A stretch of DNA of 64,000 bases, from contig NZ_BMII01000015.1 in the NCBI RefSeq assembly GCF_014641855.1, forward strand, positions 1-64,000, given 5' to 3'. The position numbers and the translations under genes were made by a program. Origin of the DNA: Shewanella inventionis. Its GTDB lineage: Bacteria > Pseudomonadota > Gammaproteobacteria > Enterobacterales > Shewanellaceae. This document shows, piece after piece, positions 45,742 to 54,943 of this stretch (its first letter is position 1; every line of letters starts with the position of its first letter). The notes beneath the pieces were generated by a model. It saw nothing but the letters and a program-made list of their open reading frames with translations. It made no database searches and was not told where the DNA came from.

Positions 45742-46045
45742 CCTAACTCTGGATAATAAATGCATTTCAAACAGTTCTTTGCACCGATAACGTTGTTAAA
45801 TTCACTTGCAATAGACTCGCTATTGACGCGTAAATTTGCCTAGTTATCAGCGCAAATTTCAAGTTTGAATGCATCGTATGGAGTTATTGTTAGAATCGAT
45901 GTTATTTATTCATCTCTTAACCAGAGTTGAGGTTAAGTAATTTACACGCCAAATAATGTACGTGCCACACATCAAGTGCCAGTCAAAATAGACTGGCATT
46001 TTTTATTCATAAATACAAACACAGCACCAATATAGACACAAATCA
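45742..46045. other. Intergenic region, 304 bp
   Basis: Between convergent aroH and the HD-GYP gene. It holds the aroH terminator at 45977-46003 and the short palindrome CAATAGACTCGCTATTG near 45810. No coding potential was seen. Confidence 0.5.
45977..46003 (+). terminator. Intrinsic terminator downstream of aroH
   Basis: Perfect 8-bp stem (TGCCAGTC / GACTGGCA) with loop AAAATA followed by TTTTTT. It is on the plus strand, 236 bp after the aroH stop codon. Confidence 0.85.
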
Positions 46046-47308
46046 TCACACACTGTTAGCTGTCTTTAAGGCAGATTCATAACTTGCAGAATGGTGTGAT
46101 AAAGAGGCTTGAGATAATTCGGCAAAGCGATGCTCAATGGAGATAAAACTGTCTACTAATGCCGGATCAAAATGAGTAGAACGACCAGCCAAAATAATGT
46201 CTTTTGCCTCTTGATGAGTAAAAGGACGTTTATAGCAACGGGGGGATGTTAATGCATCATAAACATCAACTAACGCCACTATTCTTGCCGATAAAGGGAT
46301 CGCCTCACCTTTAATGCCTTTTGGATAACCACTGCCATCCCATTTTTCATGGTGTCCTCCCGCAATATCTCGTCCCATTAACAAAAACTGACATTGAGGA
46401 GCATACTTTAGCAAACTGTCTATGACCTTTGCGCCCATTTGTGGGTGAGCTTTTATGTGTTCAAACTCTGCAGGCGTTAACTTACCGGGCTTAAGCAAAA
46501 TATGATCAGCAACCCCTACCTTACCAATATCATGTAAAATTGAAGACAAGCTTATTTCTTTAATAAAAGCTTCTGTGAGCTCCTCTGGAACCTGTTCATC
46601 TTCTAATCTTTGCTTAGCTAACATTTTCGCGTATTGCTGCATTCTAATAAGATGCGCCCCCGTATCATTGTCGCGATATTCTGCTAACTTTGCCAAACCA
46701 ATCACTGTGGCTTGTCTAGATGCTAAAGTAGATTGTAATGAATGGGTTAATTTACCCAATAGGTAAGAAATTGACTGAGTAACAATGGCACAGGTGACTA
46801 AAAAGTTAATCACTACAACATACCAAATCAAGGTTGAAAAGTGCTCCATTACAGGCCAATGTAACCATTGATAGTGAAAAGCCACACCCGTTATGATTAA
46901 TAAAACAGCGTTGATAAGTTGCGCAGCAATAGCAGCTTTTGAACCCAGTAACACACTGGTTAATGGGGGAAACGTAAATAACCAAAAAAATCCAGCACCA
47001 GAAGGACCAAGAACAATTAAAAAACCTGCCCCAATAAAAAATGCCAAACCGCAACCACACATATAACGGGTTTTATCAGTTATAGAAGAATAAAACACCA
47101 CAAATATCATTAGGCCATATGCAATGGTATCAAATATAGCCATGTACCAGATGCCTTGCTCAATACACAAGTAAACACTCGTAATATAGACAGGAACACA
47201 TATGATCACGAGAGTGGTAAATAAGCGCATAAAAATAGTATGGCGCCATAACGGCAAGGCATCATCTGGCTCTATTTGAATAATTTGTGCGGTTAAAGAT
47301 TCAGACAT
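46046..47308 (-). CDS. Membrane-bound HD-GYP cyclic-di-GMP phosphodiesterase
   Basis: A 420-residue protein with an N-terminal membrane domain of about six helices (to residue 190), a short linker helix, and a C-terminal HD-GYP domain. The catalytic residues are seen in ILHDIGKVGVADHILLKPGKL, HPQMGAKVID, GHHEKWDGSGYPKGIKGEA (HH and intact GYP) and VDVYDALTSPRCYKRPF. All metal ligands appear present, so it should hydrolyse c-di-GMP. The membrane part resembles a sensory module but I cannot name it. It stands alone, convergent with aroH. Likely roles are motility or biofilm control; the signal is unknown. Confidence 0.88.
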   Translation of the reverse strand: MSESLTAQIIQIEPDDALPLWRHTIFMRLFTTLVIICVPVYITSVYLCIEQGIWYMAIFDTIAYGLMIFVVFYSSITDKTRYMCGCGLAFFIGAGFLIVLGPSGAGFFWLFTFPPLTSVLLGSKAAIAAQLINAVLLIITGVAFHYQWLHWPVMEHFSTLIWYVVVINFLVTCAIVTQSISYLLGKLTHSLQSTLASRQATVIGLAKLAEYRDNDTGAHLIRMQQYAKMLAKQRLEDEQVPEELTEAFIKEISLSSILHDIGKVGVADHILLKPGKLTPAEFEHIKAHPQMGAKVIDSLLKYAPQCQFLLMGRDIAGGHHEKWDGSGYPKGIKGEAIPLSARIVALVDVYDALTSPRCYKRPFTHQEAKDIILAGRSTHFDPALVDSFISIEHRFAELSQASLSHHSASYESALKTANSV

Positions 47309-47574
47309 AACCCATCCTTAGTTTGTGTGCACCCACCATCGTGCTTGCATTAATAGATGCGGTTCGCATGAGCATCAACTTAAAGCAAGTATTGCTGGAT
47401 AATGGCAAACTAGCAAAAAATTGATCACGATTAATAACCCATGAATAACCTTTAACTCATGTAACTCAAATGATGTAAAATTGCATATAAACTTTACAAT
47501 TATGGCAAAGTGAATCTTTTGCCTTTTTTGCTAATCCGCTATTGATAAACAATACATCGTTAAAGGAGTAAGGC

Positions 47575-48108
47575 ATGACGCTTAGCATTCGATACTGTTT
47601 TTTGTTTTTAGTAACATTTTTTAGTCATTACACTATGGCACAAACCATTGAACCAGTAGAAAAAGATGGCATCATTGCAGCCCAATCCAAAGTGTTTTAT
47701 TTAGTGAGACACGCTGAAAAACTAGAGGGAAACGACCCTAGCCTGTCGGCCCAAGGTAAACTACGTGCCATTCGTTTAGCGAGCGTATTATCAAGTACAC
47801 CATTGGCCAAAGTGTATACCACTGACTACAAGCGAACCCGCGAAACTGCACTTGCGGTTGCAAAAGACCAACAACTAGCACCCCATTTGTACGACCCATC
47901 TGATCTTAACTCTACCGCAGAAATATTACGTAAACAGCAAGGGCATATTTTGGTGATCGGCCACAGCAATACAACCACAGCGCTTGCAGAACAACTGGGC
48001 GCAGAAAAACAACCCGCTATAAATGATGCAACTGAATTTGACAGGCTTTATATCATCACGCTTGATGCCAATAATCACCAAGTATCTACCGTATTGTTAC
48101 GATATTAA
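47575..48108 (+). CDS. Exported histidine phosphatase (phosphoglycerate mutase-like)
   Basis: A 177-residue protein with a signal peptide ending near residue 23 (FSHYTMA-QT). The RHG motif is FYLVRHAEKLEG, the second catalytic His is in ILVIGHSNTTTALAEQLG, and YTTDYKRTRETALAVA carries the substrate arginine. It belongs to branch 1 of the histidine phosphatase superfamily; a SixA-like or broad periplasmic phosphatase role is plausible, with substrate unknown. AAAGGAG stands seven bases before the ATG. It is monocistronic. Confidence 0.87.
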   Translation: MTLSIRYCFLFLVTFFSHYTMAQTIEPVEKDGIIAAQSKVFYLVRHAEKLEGNDPSLSAQGKLRAIRLASVLSSTPLAKVYTTDYKRTRETALAVAKDQQLAPHLYDPSDLNSTAEILRKQQGHILVIGHSNTTTALAEQLGAEKQPAINDATEFDRLYIITLDANNHQVSTVLLRY

Positions 48109-48492
48109 CCGCCCTATTTGCTGTTGTTATTAAGTCAAAATCGATGTCTAACATATTAGCGGTTTCACTCTGTGCACAAATGAATTGAGCACCAAGTGCG
48201 TGTTTATCTTAGTTGATAAATATATTCAAAGGTAAAATAACGATCTAGATAAAAAACCGATAACGCTTTAATAATGGCCAACAAAAATAATGGCCAACAA
48301 ACGCTGCAAAAAACAGGAAAAATCATCAGACTCTTGTACATACTTACTGCTTTGTTCAACGAGTATGCTCTAAACCGCTAGGCGCTAATTCATTCGCCGT
48401 GCTTAATCCGTTATATTTTCAAACAACATCAGTATTAAAAAACAAACACAGCTTAGATTAGCTCAATATCGACAACTGAAATGGTATAAAAA
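48109..48492. other. Intergenic region, 384 bp
   Basis: Mostly occupied by the degenerate copy of the MITE-like element (48255-48424). No gene is visible. Confidence 0.5.
48255..48424 (+). mobile_element. Degenerate copy of the MITE-like element
   Basis: Resembles the element at 37123-37400: AACCGATAACGC, then AATGGCCAACAAACGCTGC, then CTAGGC-AAT-CATTCG, ending TTTTCAAAC in the same order. It lacks both 12-bp terminal repeats. It has an internal direct duplication: AATAATGGCCAACAAA occurs twice in a row at 48272-48302. It is therefore a decayed copy. Confidence 0.6.
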
Positions 48493-48756
48493 ATGACTCT
48501 AATAAAATGTGAACACTATGACTACATAGAAATCATGTGCTTACAGCAGTACCAAGTGAAGATAAGCTTACGTTCAGGTGTTGAGCTTGTGGGGCGCTTT
48601 AGCCAAACCATTATCGTTCACCAGGGTGAAACAAAACATGAAGCAATTAGCGGCGTAACACAACAGCAGCAACCAATAACCATTTTGTTAACTGACATTA
48701 AGCATATTGATGTACTCAATGAACATGCCATATTCAAACATTTGCAACTCGATTAA
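48493..48756 (+). CDS. rof: Rho-binding antiterminator (Rof/YaeO family)
   Basis: An 87-residue protein of the Rof fold, a small Sm-like barrel that blocks the primary RNA-binding site of Rho. The N-terminus LIKCEHYDYIEIMCLQQYQV parallels the CDDYD-LE-AC start of E. coli Rof, followed by beta strands (KISLRSGVELVGRFSQ, PITILLTDIKHIDVL) of matching length. Rof inhibits Rho-dependent termination. In the window it is a single gene, with the MITE remnant upstream and a thioesterase gene downstream. The C-terminal tail (EHAIFKHLQLD) is not part of the known core. Confidence 0.8.
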   Translation: MTLIKCEHYDYIEIMCLQQYQVKISLRSGVELVGRFSQTIIVHQGETKHEAISGVTQQQQPITILLTDIKHIDVLNEHAIFKHLQLD

Positions 48757-48872
48757 ATTAAACAGCAATACCAATCAGGATAAATAATACTGGGTAATAT
48801 TCGACATATCTTAAGCTCATACAGTACAATGCGCGCCGCTTTTCCTGTCTATTAGTTAATTTAGGTCCTTGT

Positions 48873-49310
48873 ATGTCGCTTGCTCAAAATCCAAATCAAA
48901 CAGAAACCCATTTCCCTGACGATATCGCGGCGAGGATCATTCAATCTGAAGCGCGGGTGATCAAAGCTATTTTTCCCTCTAACACCAACCATCACAATAC
49001 TTTATTTGGTGGGGATGCATTAGCATGGATGGATGAAACCGCCTTTATCGCAGCCACGCGTTTTTGTCGAAAATCGTTAGTGACAGTGAGTTCAGACCGT
49101 ATCGACTTTAAAAAAGCAATACCTGCTGGCAGCCTTGCTGAACTCATTGCCAAAGTCATTCATGTGGGTAATACCTCAGTAAAAGTCGAGGTTAATATCT
49201 ATGTTGAAGACATGTACAAAGATCATCGAGAGCATGCCATTCGTGGTGTGTTTACCTTTGTTGCCGTTGATGAAAACAGACAACCCACACAAGTGTGGCC
49301 TCACGCTTAA
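48873..49310 (+). CDS. Acyl-CoA thioesterase (hot-dog fold, YciA-like)
   Basis: A 145-residue hot-dog enzyme that hydrolyses acyl-CoA. Conserved features are IFPSNTNHHNTLFGGDALAWMDETA (catalytic Asn/Asp region), SDRIDFKKAIPAGSL, and the strand VHVGNTSVKVEVNIY. It resembles YciA and the eukaryotic ACOT group. A hairpin follows after the stop. The substrate chain length is unknown. Confidence 0.88.
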   Translation: MSLAQNPNQTETHFPDDIAARIIQSEARVIKAIFPSNTNHHNTLFGGDALAWMDETAFIAATRFCRKSLVTVSSDRIDFKKAIPAGSLAELIAKVIHVGNTSVKVEVNIYVEDMYKDHREHAIRGVFTFVAVDENRQPTQVWPHA

Positions 49311-49317
49311 GCACAAT

Positions 49318-49351
49318 GTAACAAATGCGGTCATTTGGCTGCATTTGTTAC
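49318..49351. terminator. Hairpin downstream of the thioesterase gene
   Basis: Perfect 11-bp stem GTAACAAATGC / GCATTTGTTAC with a 12-nt loop, eight bases after the stop codon. The T-tract is absent, so termination would be weak or Rho-assisted. Confidence 0.5.
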
Positions 49352-49502
49352 CCAGAAGCCATCTTGCGCCATAGACTAAAGTCTATAATTGAATGGTTAT
49401 TCGCAAAAAACCCTCTTTTTATGTCACAAAGCAATAGAACACTCGATTACTTTTCTGTTACATTGAGTTAATCTTCACGTGCAACATAGAATAAAAAAAG
49501 CC

Positions 49503-50165
49503 ATGAAGCTCGAAAATTTAAATATCATAATTGCTGATGACCATCCGCTATTTCGTAATGCCTTACGCCAAGCATTAAGCAGCGCATTTAATCATACACA
49601 ATGGCTCGAAGCAGACAGTGCAGAAGCACTGGAATCTGTACTTGAAAACAGCGAATGCCAATTTGATTTAATTTTGCTTGATCTACAAATGCCTGGCTCA
49701 CATGGTTATTCAACCTTGATCCACCTTCGTACACACTACCCGGATATTCCAGTGGTGGTGATTTCAGCACACGAGGATATCAATACCATAAGCCGCGCTG
49801 TACATTATGGCAGCAGCGGTTTTATCCCAAAATCAGCGTCAATGGAGTCATTGACCGAGGCGTTAACGGCGGTGTTATATGGCGATATTTGGTTGCCTGC
49901 CGACACAGAATTAGTGCCAGTGTCTGATGATCCAACAGACCAAATGGCCAGCCGCTTATCCGATTTAACCCCACAACAATATCGTGTATTACAAATGTTT
50001 GCAGAAGGGCTACTTAATAAGCAAATTGCGTATGATTTTGGTGTGTCAGAAGCCACCATTAAAGCCCATGCGACTGCAATATTTAGAAAGCTTGGCGTGC
50101 GCAATCGCACTCAAGCAGTCATTGCATTACAGCAACTTGAAATGGAAAAAGTTGATCTTTCGTAA
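49503..50165 (+). CDS. LuxR/NarL-type response regulator
   Basis: A 220-residue two-component regulator. The receiver domain has IIADDHPLFRNALRQ (acidic pair), LILLDLQMPGSHG (phosphoacceptor Asp), VISAHED and GFIPKSA (Lys). The output domain is a LuxR HTH (LTPQQYRVLQMFAEGLLNKQ then IAYDFGVSEATIKAH). No histidine kinase is adjacent, so it is an orphan locally. In Shewanella and Vibrio one regulator of this form (CrbR-type) pairs with a remote kinase to control acetate use; that identity is a guess. I prefer the ATG at 49503; a GTG eight codons upstream lacks a better signal. Its stop overlaps the methyltransferase start by one base. Confidence 0.88.
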   Translation: MKLENLNIIIADDHPLFRNALRQALSSAFNHTQWLEADSAEALESVLENSECQFDLILLDLQMPGSHGYSTLIHLRTHYPDIPVVVISAHEDINTISRAVHYGSSGFIPKSASMESLTEALTAVLYGDIWLPADTELVPVSDDPTDQMASRLSDLTPQQYRVLQMFAEGLLNKQIAYDFGVSEATIKAHATAIFRKLGVRNRTQAVIALQQLEMEKVDLS

Positions 50166-50782
50166 TGCCGCACATAATACCACTAGCACAGTTGCCATTT
50201 TCTCAGGCATGTGAAAATAACAAGTCAGTTATAGTAGATAATTTATTTCACTGGTTTGCTAATTCGTCACATGTTTTAGAGATTGGCAGCGGCACTGGAC
50301 AACACTGTACCTACTTCGCCAAACACCTTAGCCATCTTCATTGGCAACCCAGTGATCAAGCAAGTTACATACCTACATTACATGCAAGAATAGCTCATTT
50401 TCCTTTAGCCAATTTAGCCCCTCCCATAGAGCAGGATGTAAGTACTTGTTGGCCGCAATTACCCACAACGTTAGATGCAATCTTTACTGCCAACACACTG
50501 CACATCATGAGCAAAGAAAATGTGGTGGCATTGTTTTCAGGCTGTGCTAAGCATTTAGCAAGTAAAGGATGCTTGGTCATTTATGGTCCTTTCAATTACT
50601 CTGGCAATTATACAAGCGACAGTAATAGACAGTTTGATGTTTGGCTTAAGCAACAAAACCCCGTTAGTGGGATCCGAGATATTGAATGGATTACGTCATT
50701 AGCTCATCAACAAAGCTTTGAGCTTAAAGAGGACATAGCCATGCCAGCCAATAACCGAATGTTACTTTTTACATTAGTATAA
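50165..50782 (+). CDS. DUF938 SAM-dependent methyltransferase
   Basis: A 205-residue methyltransferase-fold protein of DUF938: motif I HVLEIGSGTGQHCTYFAKHL, followed by WQPSDQASYIPTLHARI, FTANTLHIMSKENVVALF and YGPFNYSGNYTSDSNRQFD. This order defines the family. The start codon overlaps the response regulator stop (TAATG), so the two are translationally coupled. Substrate unknown. Confidence 0.87.
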   Translation: MPHIIPLAQLPFSQACENNKSVIVDNLFHWFANSSHVLEIGSGTGQHCTYFAKHLSHLHWQPSDQASYIPTLHARIAHFPLANLAPPIEQDVSTCWPQLPTTLDAIFTANTLHIMSKENVVALFSGCAKHLASKGCLVIYGPFNYSGNYTSDSNRQFDVWLKQQNPVSGIRDIEWITSLAHQQSFELKEDIAMPANNRMLLFTLV

Positions 50783-50879
50783 TCCCAACAATCACTTGCC
50801 CATTATCACTTGTTTGAAAATAAGGTAAGCTACAAGCTTAATTCATTTCGCGATTTTGATTAATACAAGGACACTTACT

Positions 50880-51731
50880 ATGGGTTCTGTTACCACCCAA
50901 AAACACCCTAATGGTCTTGAGTATGTAAGTATTGAAACAAAGCTCTGCCAGGCGCGGATTTTCATGCAAGGCGCCCAAATAGATCAATTTATACCGTCTG
51001 GTAAGCCTCCCTTACTGTGGGTATCCTCTGCCGATGACTATCAGCCTGGTAATGGTATTCGTGGTGGGGTACCAATATGTTGGCCATGGTTTGGAACGCA
51101 TGAAAATCCTCAGTATCCACAACATGGTTTTGCGCGTAATAAAATTTGGTCTCTTGAATCAGTTGATATAAAAGATCAAGTAGTCGATTTGGTATTTAGC
51201 CTGCCGCAAAGTGAATACGAACAACAATATTGGCCACATAACACCCAAGTCAAAGTTCTGTTCACTTTAGGTGAAACTCTTACTGTTAGTATTGTTAATA
51301 CTAACAAGGATAATCACCCAGTGAGCTTAACCCAAGCTTTACACAGTTACTTTCCTATTGGCGATATTCACAAGCTCAGTGCAAGCGGCTTTAATGGCTC
51401 ACAATATATTGAATTTGGCGAAGGCCCTTTTCAGCAAACCGCCGATGCTGTTGAGTTCACTAAAGAAACCGATCGGGTATACACTCACTTAGCGCCTCAG
51501 CAAACACTACACACACCACATGGCTCGATTGTGGTTAGTCGTGAAAATAGCCATTCGGCTGTATTGTGGAACCCATGGATAGCAAAATCAGCCAGATTGT
51601 CTCGTTTTAATAACGATGATTATCTCACCATGGTGTGCTTAGAAGCCGCTAATGTGCTTGAAGATAAGGTCGTTTTAGCACCGGGTGAAAGCCACAGGCT
51701 AACGACTCGTATAGGCTGGTTAACAGCATAA
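50880..51731 (+). CDS. yeaD: D-hexose-6-phosphate mutarotase (YeaD family)
   Basis: A 283-residue aldose-1-epimerase-like beta-sandwich enzyme that interconverts anomers of glucose-6-phosphate or similar. IRGGVPICWPWFGTHENPQYPQHGFARN holds the substrate arginine and a catalytic His; SLTQALHSYFPIGDI has the second His; VLWNPWIAKSARLSRFNNDDYLTMVCLEAANV is the C-terminal core with the acidic residue. The ATG at 50880 has AAGGA nine bases upstream; an in-frame TTG at 50856 is rejected for lack of one. A terminator follows. Confidence 0.9.
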   Translation: MGSVTTQKHPNGLEYVSIETKLCQARIFMQGAQIDQFIPSGKPPLLWVSSADDYQPGNGIRGGVPICWPWFGTHENPQYPQHGFARNKIWSLESVDIKDQVVDLVFSLPQSEYEQQYWPHNTQVKVLFTLGETLTVSIVNTNKDNHPVSLTQALHSYFPIGDIHKLSASGFNGSQYIEFGEGPFQQTADAVEFTKETDRVYTHLAPQQTLHTPHGSIVVSRENSHSAVLWNPWIAKSARLSRFNNDDYLTMVCLEAANVLEDKVVLAPGESHRLTTRIGWLTA

Positions 51732-51750
51732 AACTAAATAGCTAAATAGC

Positions 51751-51776
51751 AAAAAGGCAGCCTAAGCTGCCTTTTT
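51751..51776. terminator. Intrinsic terminator of yeaD
   Basis: Perfect 11-bp stem AAAAAGGCAGC / GCTGCCTTTTT with loop CTAA. The T-run on the plus strand makes it the yeaD terminator; the A-run on the left may serve the convergent nucleotidase gene too. Confidence 0.92.
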
Positions 51777-51848
51777 AATTATGGTATTAGCCACATAACA
51801 TAAAGCATAATGGTTGGTCATTCGCATGACTCAACATTAAATGCTCTA

Positions 51849-53573
51849 TTAGTTAGCGGTAACGGTACAACCTAATGTGCTATCAGAGTTTTGATATTCA
51901 ATATCACCCATTGGTGCGTAATCAGCTGCAGCAATAGTGCCTTTGTCTTTGAAGAAAGTGTATAACACTTCAGCATCAACATAACCTGTTTGAATTGGAT
52001 CCAATACTGGGTAACCGTCGCCACCTGCAGCGTTAAAGCTTGGAACCGTAAAGCTGTAAGACTCAGTTGGACTATAATCTTTACCGTTAATTTCGCTGAT
52101 AGCGACTGTTTTAGCTGCACAATCAACGATCATTTTAACACCGGTAATTTGTGCGTATGCACCTGCACCGCGTTGGAATGAAGCAACAGTACCTAAGTAA
52201 TCAGTGATTTCAGCACCAGTCATCGACATTAACGTAACGGTATTACCAAATGGTTGAACCGTTAGCACGTCACGGTAAGTAATGTTACCCGCTTCAATTG
52301 AAGCACGCACACCACCTGAGTTCATCACACCAATATCAGCACCAACTTTAGTGCGCTGAGCTTCAGCAATTAAGCGACCTAAGTTAGTTTGCATGTTACG
52401 AACGTTAGCGCGAACACCGTCAAGCAATGCGTCAGTGGTTGCAATAACTTCATCTAACTGGCCTTGGCCACGTTCTTGGTAATAAGCTAATAATTCTTCA
52501 AGTTCTGCATCAGGCGTAATTTCATCAGCAACAAAGACTTCAGTTTCATTGCCATCGGCATCAGTTACTGTTGTTTTTAAATTAACAGGCAGTAACTTAT
52601 AGCTTGCAAGGTGAAGTTCACCGTTAAAATATTCAAAGTCAGCACGACCTACATACTTACCCCACTCATGAGCTTGCATGATGTAAGTGCCGTTTTGCAT
52701 ATCAGGAGTACAGTCATCGCCTGGTTCAAAGTCAGCATAATTATTTGTATCGGGTTCCATACAAACTGGATTTTGTGAGTGACCGCCAATGATAGCGCTT
52801 AAATCACCAGCCGTTAGTGTGCGTGCTAAAGTTACATCACCAGGCGCGTTACTGCCATTTTGCGCATCAGCGTAATGCCCCATATGAGTGGTTGCAAAAA
52901 TTAAGTCCGCTGCATTAGCTTCTTTAATTTCCGCGATAACTTTTGCAGCTTCAGTTGCTGGATCTGTGAAGGTCAATTCCGAGATATATTCTGGATTACC
53001 AATTTTTGCCGTGTCTTCTGTGGTTAAACCAATCACAGCAACACGAAGACCATTAATATCAAATACTTTATATGCATCAAAATAGCGTGTTCCGTCAGCT
53101 TTGTAGATGTTGGCTGCAAGCATTGGGAAGTTAGCAATAGAACGCTGTGAATCTAAAACGGCAAGTGGGTTGTCAAACTCATGGTTACCAACAGCCATGG
53201 CATCATAAGCAATCTCGTTCATACCAATAAAATCTGGTAATGCATCTTGTAAGTCAGATTCAGGCACACCAGTATTAATATCACCACCAGATAATACTAA
53301 TGTTTCACCGCCATTAGAGCTGACTTCTGCACGAATTTGGTCAATCAGCGCTTTACGAGCTGCCATACCATATTCACCATCGCTGTTATGCCAAAAACGG
53401 CCGTGGTTATCATTGGTGTGTAGTACGGTGAACTTTTTACATGCATCACCTGCTTCAGCACAGGTTGCAGCTACTGGTGTTTCTACTTCTTTTTTGTCAT
53501 CGTCACTGTTACAACCAGCCAATGCTGCTAGTACAGCTGTTGCCACTAATCCTTTAATTAACATGTTTGTCAT
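51849..53573 (-). CDS. Lipoprotein 5'-nucleotidase/UshA-like
   Basis: A 574-residue exported enzyme with a lipobox (LAALAGC, Cys21), so it is lipid-anchored rather than free like E. coli UshA. The metallophosphatase domain has FTVLHTNDNHGRFW (metal ligands), SGGDINTGVPESD, AVGNHEFDNPL and TTHMGHY; the C-terminal 5'-nucleotidase domain has VMNSGGVRASIEAGNITYRD and TVQPFGNTVTLMSM near residue 400-460 and FNAAGGDGYPVL. It should hydrolyse extracellular nucleotides or UDP-sugars and feed phosphate and nucleoside uptake. The spacer CNSDDDKKEVETP is typical for outer-membrane lipoproteins. GGGG precedes the ATG. Confidence 0.9.
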   Translation of the reverse strand: MTNMLIKGLVATAVLAALAGCNSDDDKKEVETPVAATCAEAGDACKKFTVLHTNDNHGRFWHNSDGEYGMAARKALIDQIRAEVSSNGGETLVLSGGDINTGVPESDLQDALPDFIGMNEIAYDAMAVGNHEFDNPLAVLDSQRSIANFPMLAANIYKADGTRYFDAYKVFDINGLRVAVIGLTTEDTAKIGNPEYISELTFTDPATEAAKVIAEIKEANAADLIFATTHMGHYADAQNGSNAPGDVTLARTLTAGDLSAIIGGHSQNPVCMEPDTNNYADFEPGDDCTPDMQNGTYIMQAHEWGKYVGRADFEYFNGELHLASYKLLPVNLKTTVTDADGNETEVFVADEITPDAELEELLAYYQERGQGQLDEVIATTDALLDGVRANVRNMQTNLGRLIAEAQRTKVGADIGVMNSGGVRASIEAGNITYRDVLTVQPFGNTVTLMSMTGAEITDYLGTVASFQRGAGAYAQITGVKMIVDCAAKTVAISEINGKDYSPTESYSFTVPSFNAAGGDGYPVLDPIQTGYVDAEVLYTFFKDKGTIAAADYAPMGDIEYQNSDSTLGCTVTAN

Positions 53574-53881
53574 GATTTACCCCGAGTTATTATTTATTTT
53601 TTAAATCTGTGAAAATCCAATTCACAGGCAGAATGATAACAAAGATTGACGGTTTTTGATTTCATTTTTATGACAAAATGTGATTTTTAATACACTAATA
53701 ACAATAACTTAAACAGATAACAATCCACTCAGGCAAACAATTGAGTTGTTAAATGACATGTTAAAAACAAGTAAAAAAAATGGCTCTACAGATAGACTGC
53801 TAAGCCACTTAAATTACTTACTTTTTTTTATGATCAAGCACAAGCCAATTATCCCAAATAGAGAACAGTGGCGTTAAACTT
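53574..53881. other. Intergenic region, 308 bp
   Basis: Promoter region of the nucleotidase gene and 3' flank of the esterase gene. Notably T-rich with no T-tailed hairpin. Nothing else seen. Confidence 0.5.
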
Positions 53882-54547
53882 TTATTTCAACACATGCAGT
53901 ATCCATTGACCTATATCAGCAAGTTGATTAGGCATCACACTGTGAGCCATCGGATAACTTTTCCACGTTGTTTGATAATGAGCAGAAGTCAGCGCATCAA
54001 AGGCCATTTTTCCGGCAAATAAAGGCACCACATCGTCTTGCTCACCATGATGTTGCAAAATAGGGGTTGTCTGGTTTTCATTTGCGAGTTGCTCTGGTAA
54101 ATGTTCACCACCGGGTAAATAACAAGACAATGCCATAATACCCGCCAGTTTCTGAGTAAAACGCAAACCTGTGAACAAACTCATAACACCTCCCTGACTA
54201 AAACCAGCGAGAACGATTTTATCTGCCTTTATACCTTGATCAATTTGCGCTTGAATCAACTCTTTCACAGCTTGCTCAGATTCCATCACACCTTGTAAGT
54301 CAGCTCTGTCATGTAAATCCATGCTTTTAATGTCGTACCAAGAGCGCATCACATAACCCCCATTAATGGTCACGGCTTGTTCTGGCGCATGCGGGAAAAT
54401 AAAACGAATTGCGTGATCGCTTGGCAAGCCCAGTAACGGAACCACAGGAGCAAAACCAGCGCCTGAATCACCTAAACCATGTAGCCAAATCACACAGGCT
54501 GTAGCAGGCTTTTGAGGTTCTATGACAATTTTATCTAAAGACGACAT
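53882..54547 (-). CDS. Carboxylesterase/acyl-protein thioesterase-like alpha/beta hydrolase
   Basis: A 221-residue enzyme of the phospholipase/carboxylesterase family. It starts MSSLDKIVIEPQKPATACV. The oxyanion segment is VIWLHGLGDSGAGFAPVV, the nucleophile is Ser in LAGFSQGGVMS, the acid Asp in HGEQDDVVPLFAG and the histidine in SYPMAHSVMP. The start is the second of two close ATGs because AAGGA is at ideal distance only for that one. No neighbours suggest a substrate; the family hydrolyses short esters or acyl groups. Confidence 0.9.
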   Translation of the reverse strand: MSSLDKIVIEPQKPATACVIWLHGLGDSGAGFAPVVPLLGLPSDHAIRFIFPHAPEQAVTINGGYVMRSWYDIKSMDLHDRADLQGVMESEQAVKELIQAQIDQGIKADKIVLAGFSQGGVMSLFTGLRFTQKLAGIMALSCYLPGGEHLPEQLANENQTTPILQHHGEQDDVVPLFAGKMAFDALTSAHYQTTWKSYPMAHSVMPNQLADIGQWILHVLK

Positions 54548-54630
54548 AAGCATTCCTTTTTATATCAATTACTTGTTAAATATAAAGCACGTACATTTCA
54601 CCATTGTGGTTATTTTGAGTAAAGTAAGCG

Positions 54631-54858
54631 TTACTGTGCTTGTATACCGGTACAGTTGAGCACCTGCTCTAGTTGTGTGGCGTTATCAAGCTTAATACTC
54701 CAGCGAACTGTTCCGCCGTCTGCGGCGATAACCAAGCCTTGATGAAAACAGCTAATGTCATCGACTGAAGCAGTTAATACGATTTGACTGGCATGAAAAC
54801 GACACTGAATTTCAGTTTCGGTGACAATCAGTTTACCGATAGACAAGTCGATAACCAT
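54631..54858 (-). CDS. DUF3389-like small protein
   Basis: A 75-residue soluble protein with the pattern MVIDLSIGKLIVTETEIQCR, then DDISCFHQGLVIAADGGTVRWSIKLDN, which I associate with DUF3389, a small beta family of Vibrio and Shewanella. AAAGGA lies seven bases before the ATG at 54858; an upstream in-frame ATG at 54891 has no such site. Function unknown. It lies between the esterase and slyD genes, all on the minus strand. Confidence 0.7.
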   Translation of the reverse strand: MVIDLSIGKLIVTETEIQCRFHASQIVLTASVDDISCFHQGLVIAADGGTVRWSIKLDNATQLEQVLNCTGIQAQ

Positions 54859-54895
54859 CGATTTTCCTTTATATGTATTTATATACCACAAATAA

Positions 54896-54922
54896 AAATC
54901 CCAAGTTATTCACTTGGGATTT
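54896..54922 (-). terminator. Intrinsic terminator of slyD
   Basis: Perfect 10-bp stem AAATCCCAAG / CTTGGGATTT with a 7-nt loop. On the minus strand TTTTTATTT follows. It is 22 bp after the slyD stop codon. Confidence 0.88.
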
Positions 54923-54943
54923 CAAGGTAAACAGTATTTTTAC

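Noticed and set aside
48255-48424. Independent regulatory leader of rof
   Set aside because: The sequence aligns with the MITE-like element at 37123-37400, so it is better explained as a decayed copy.
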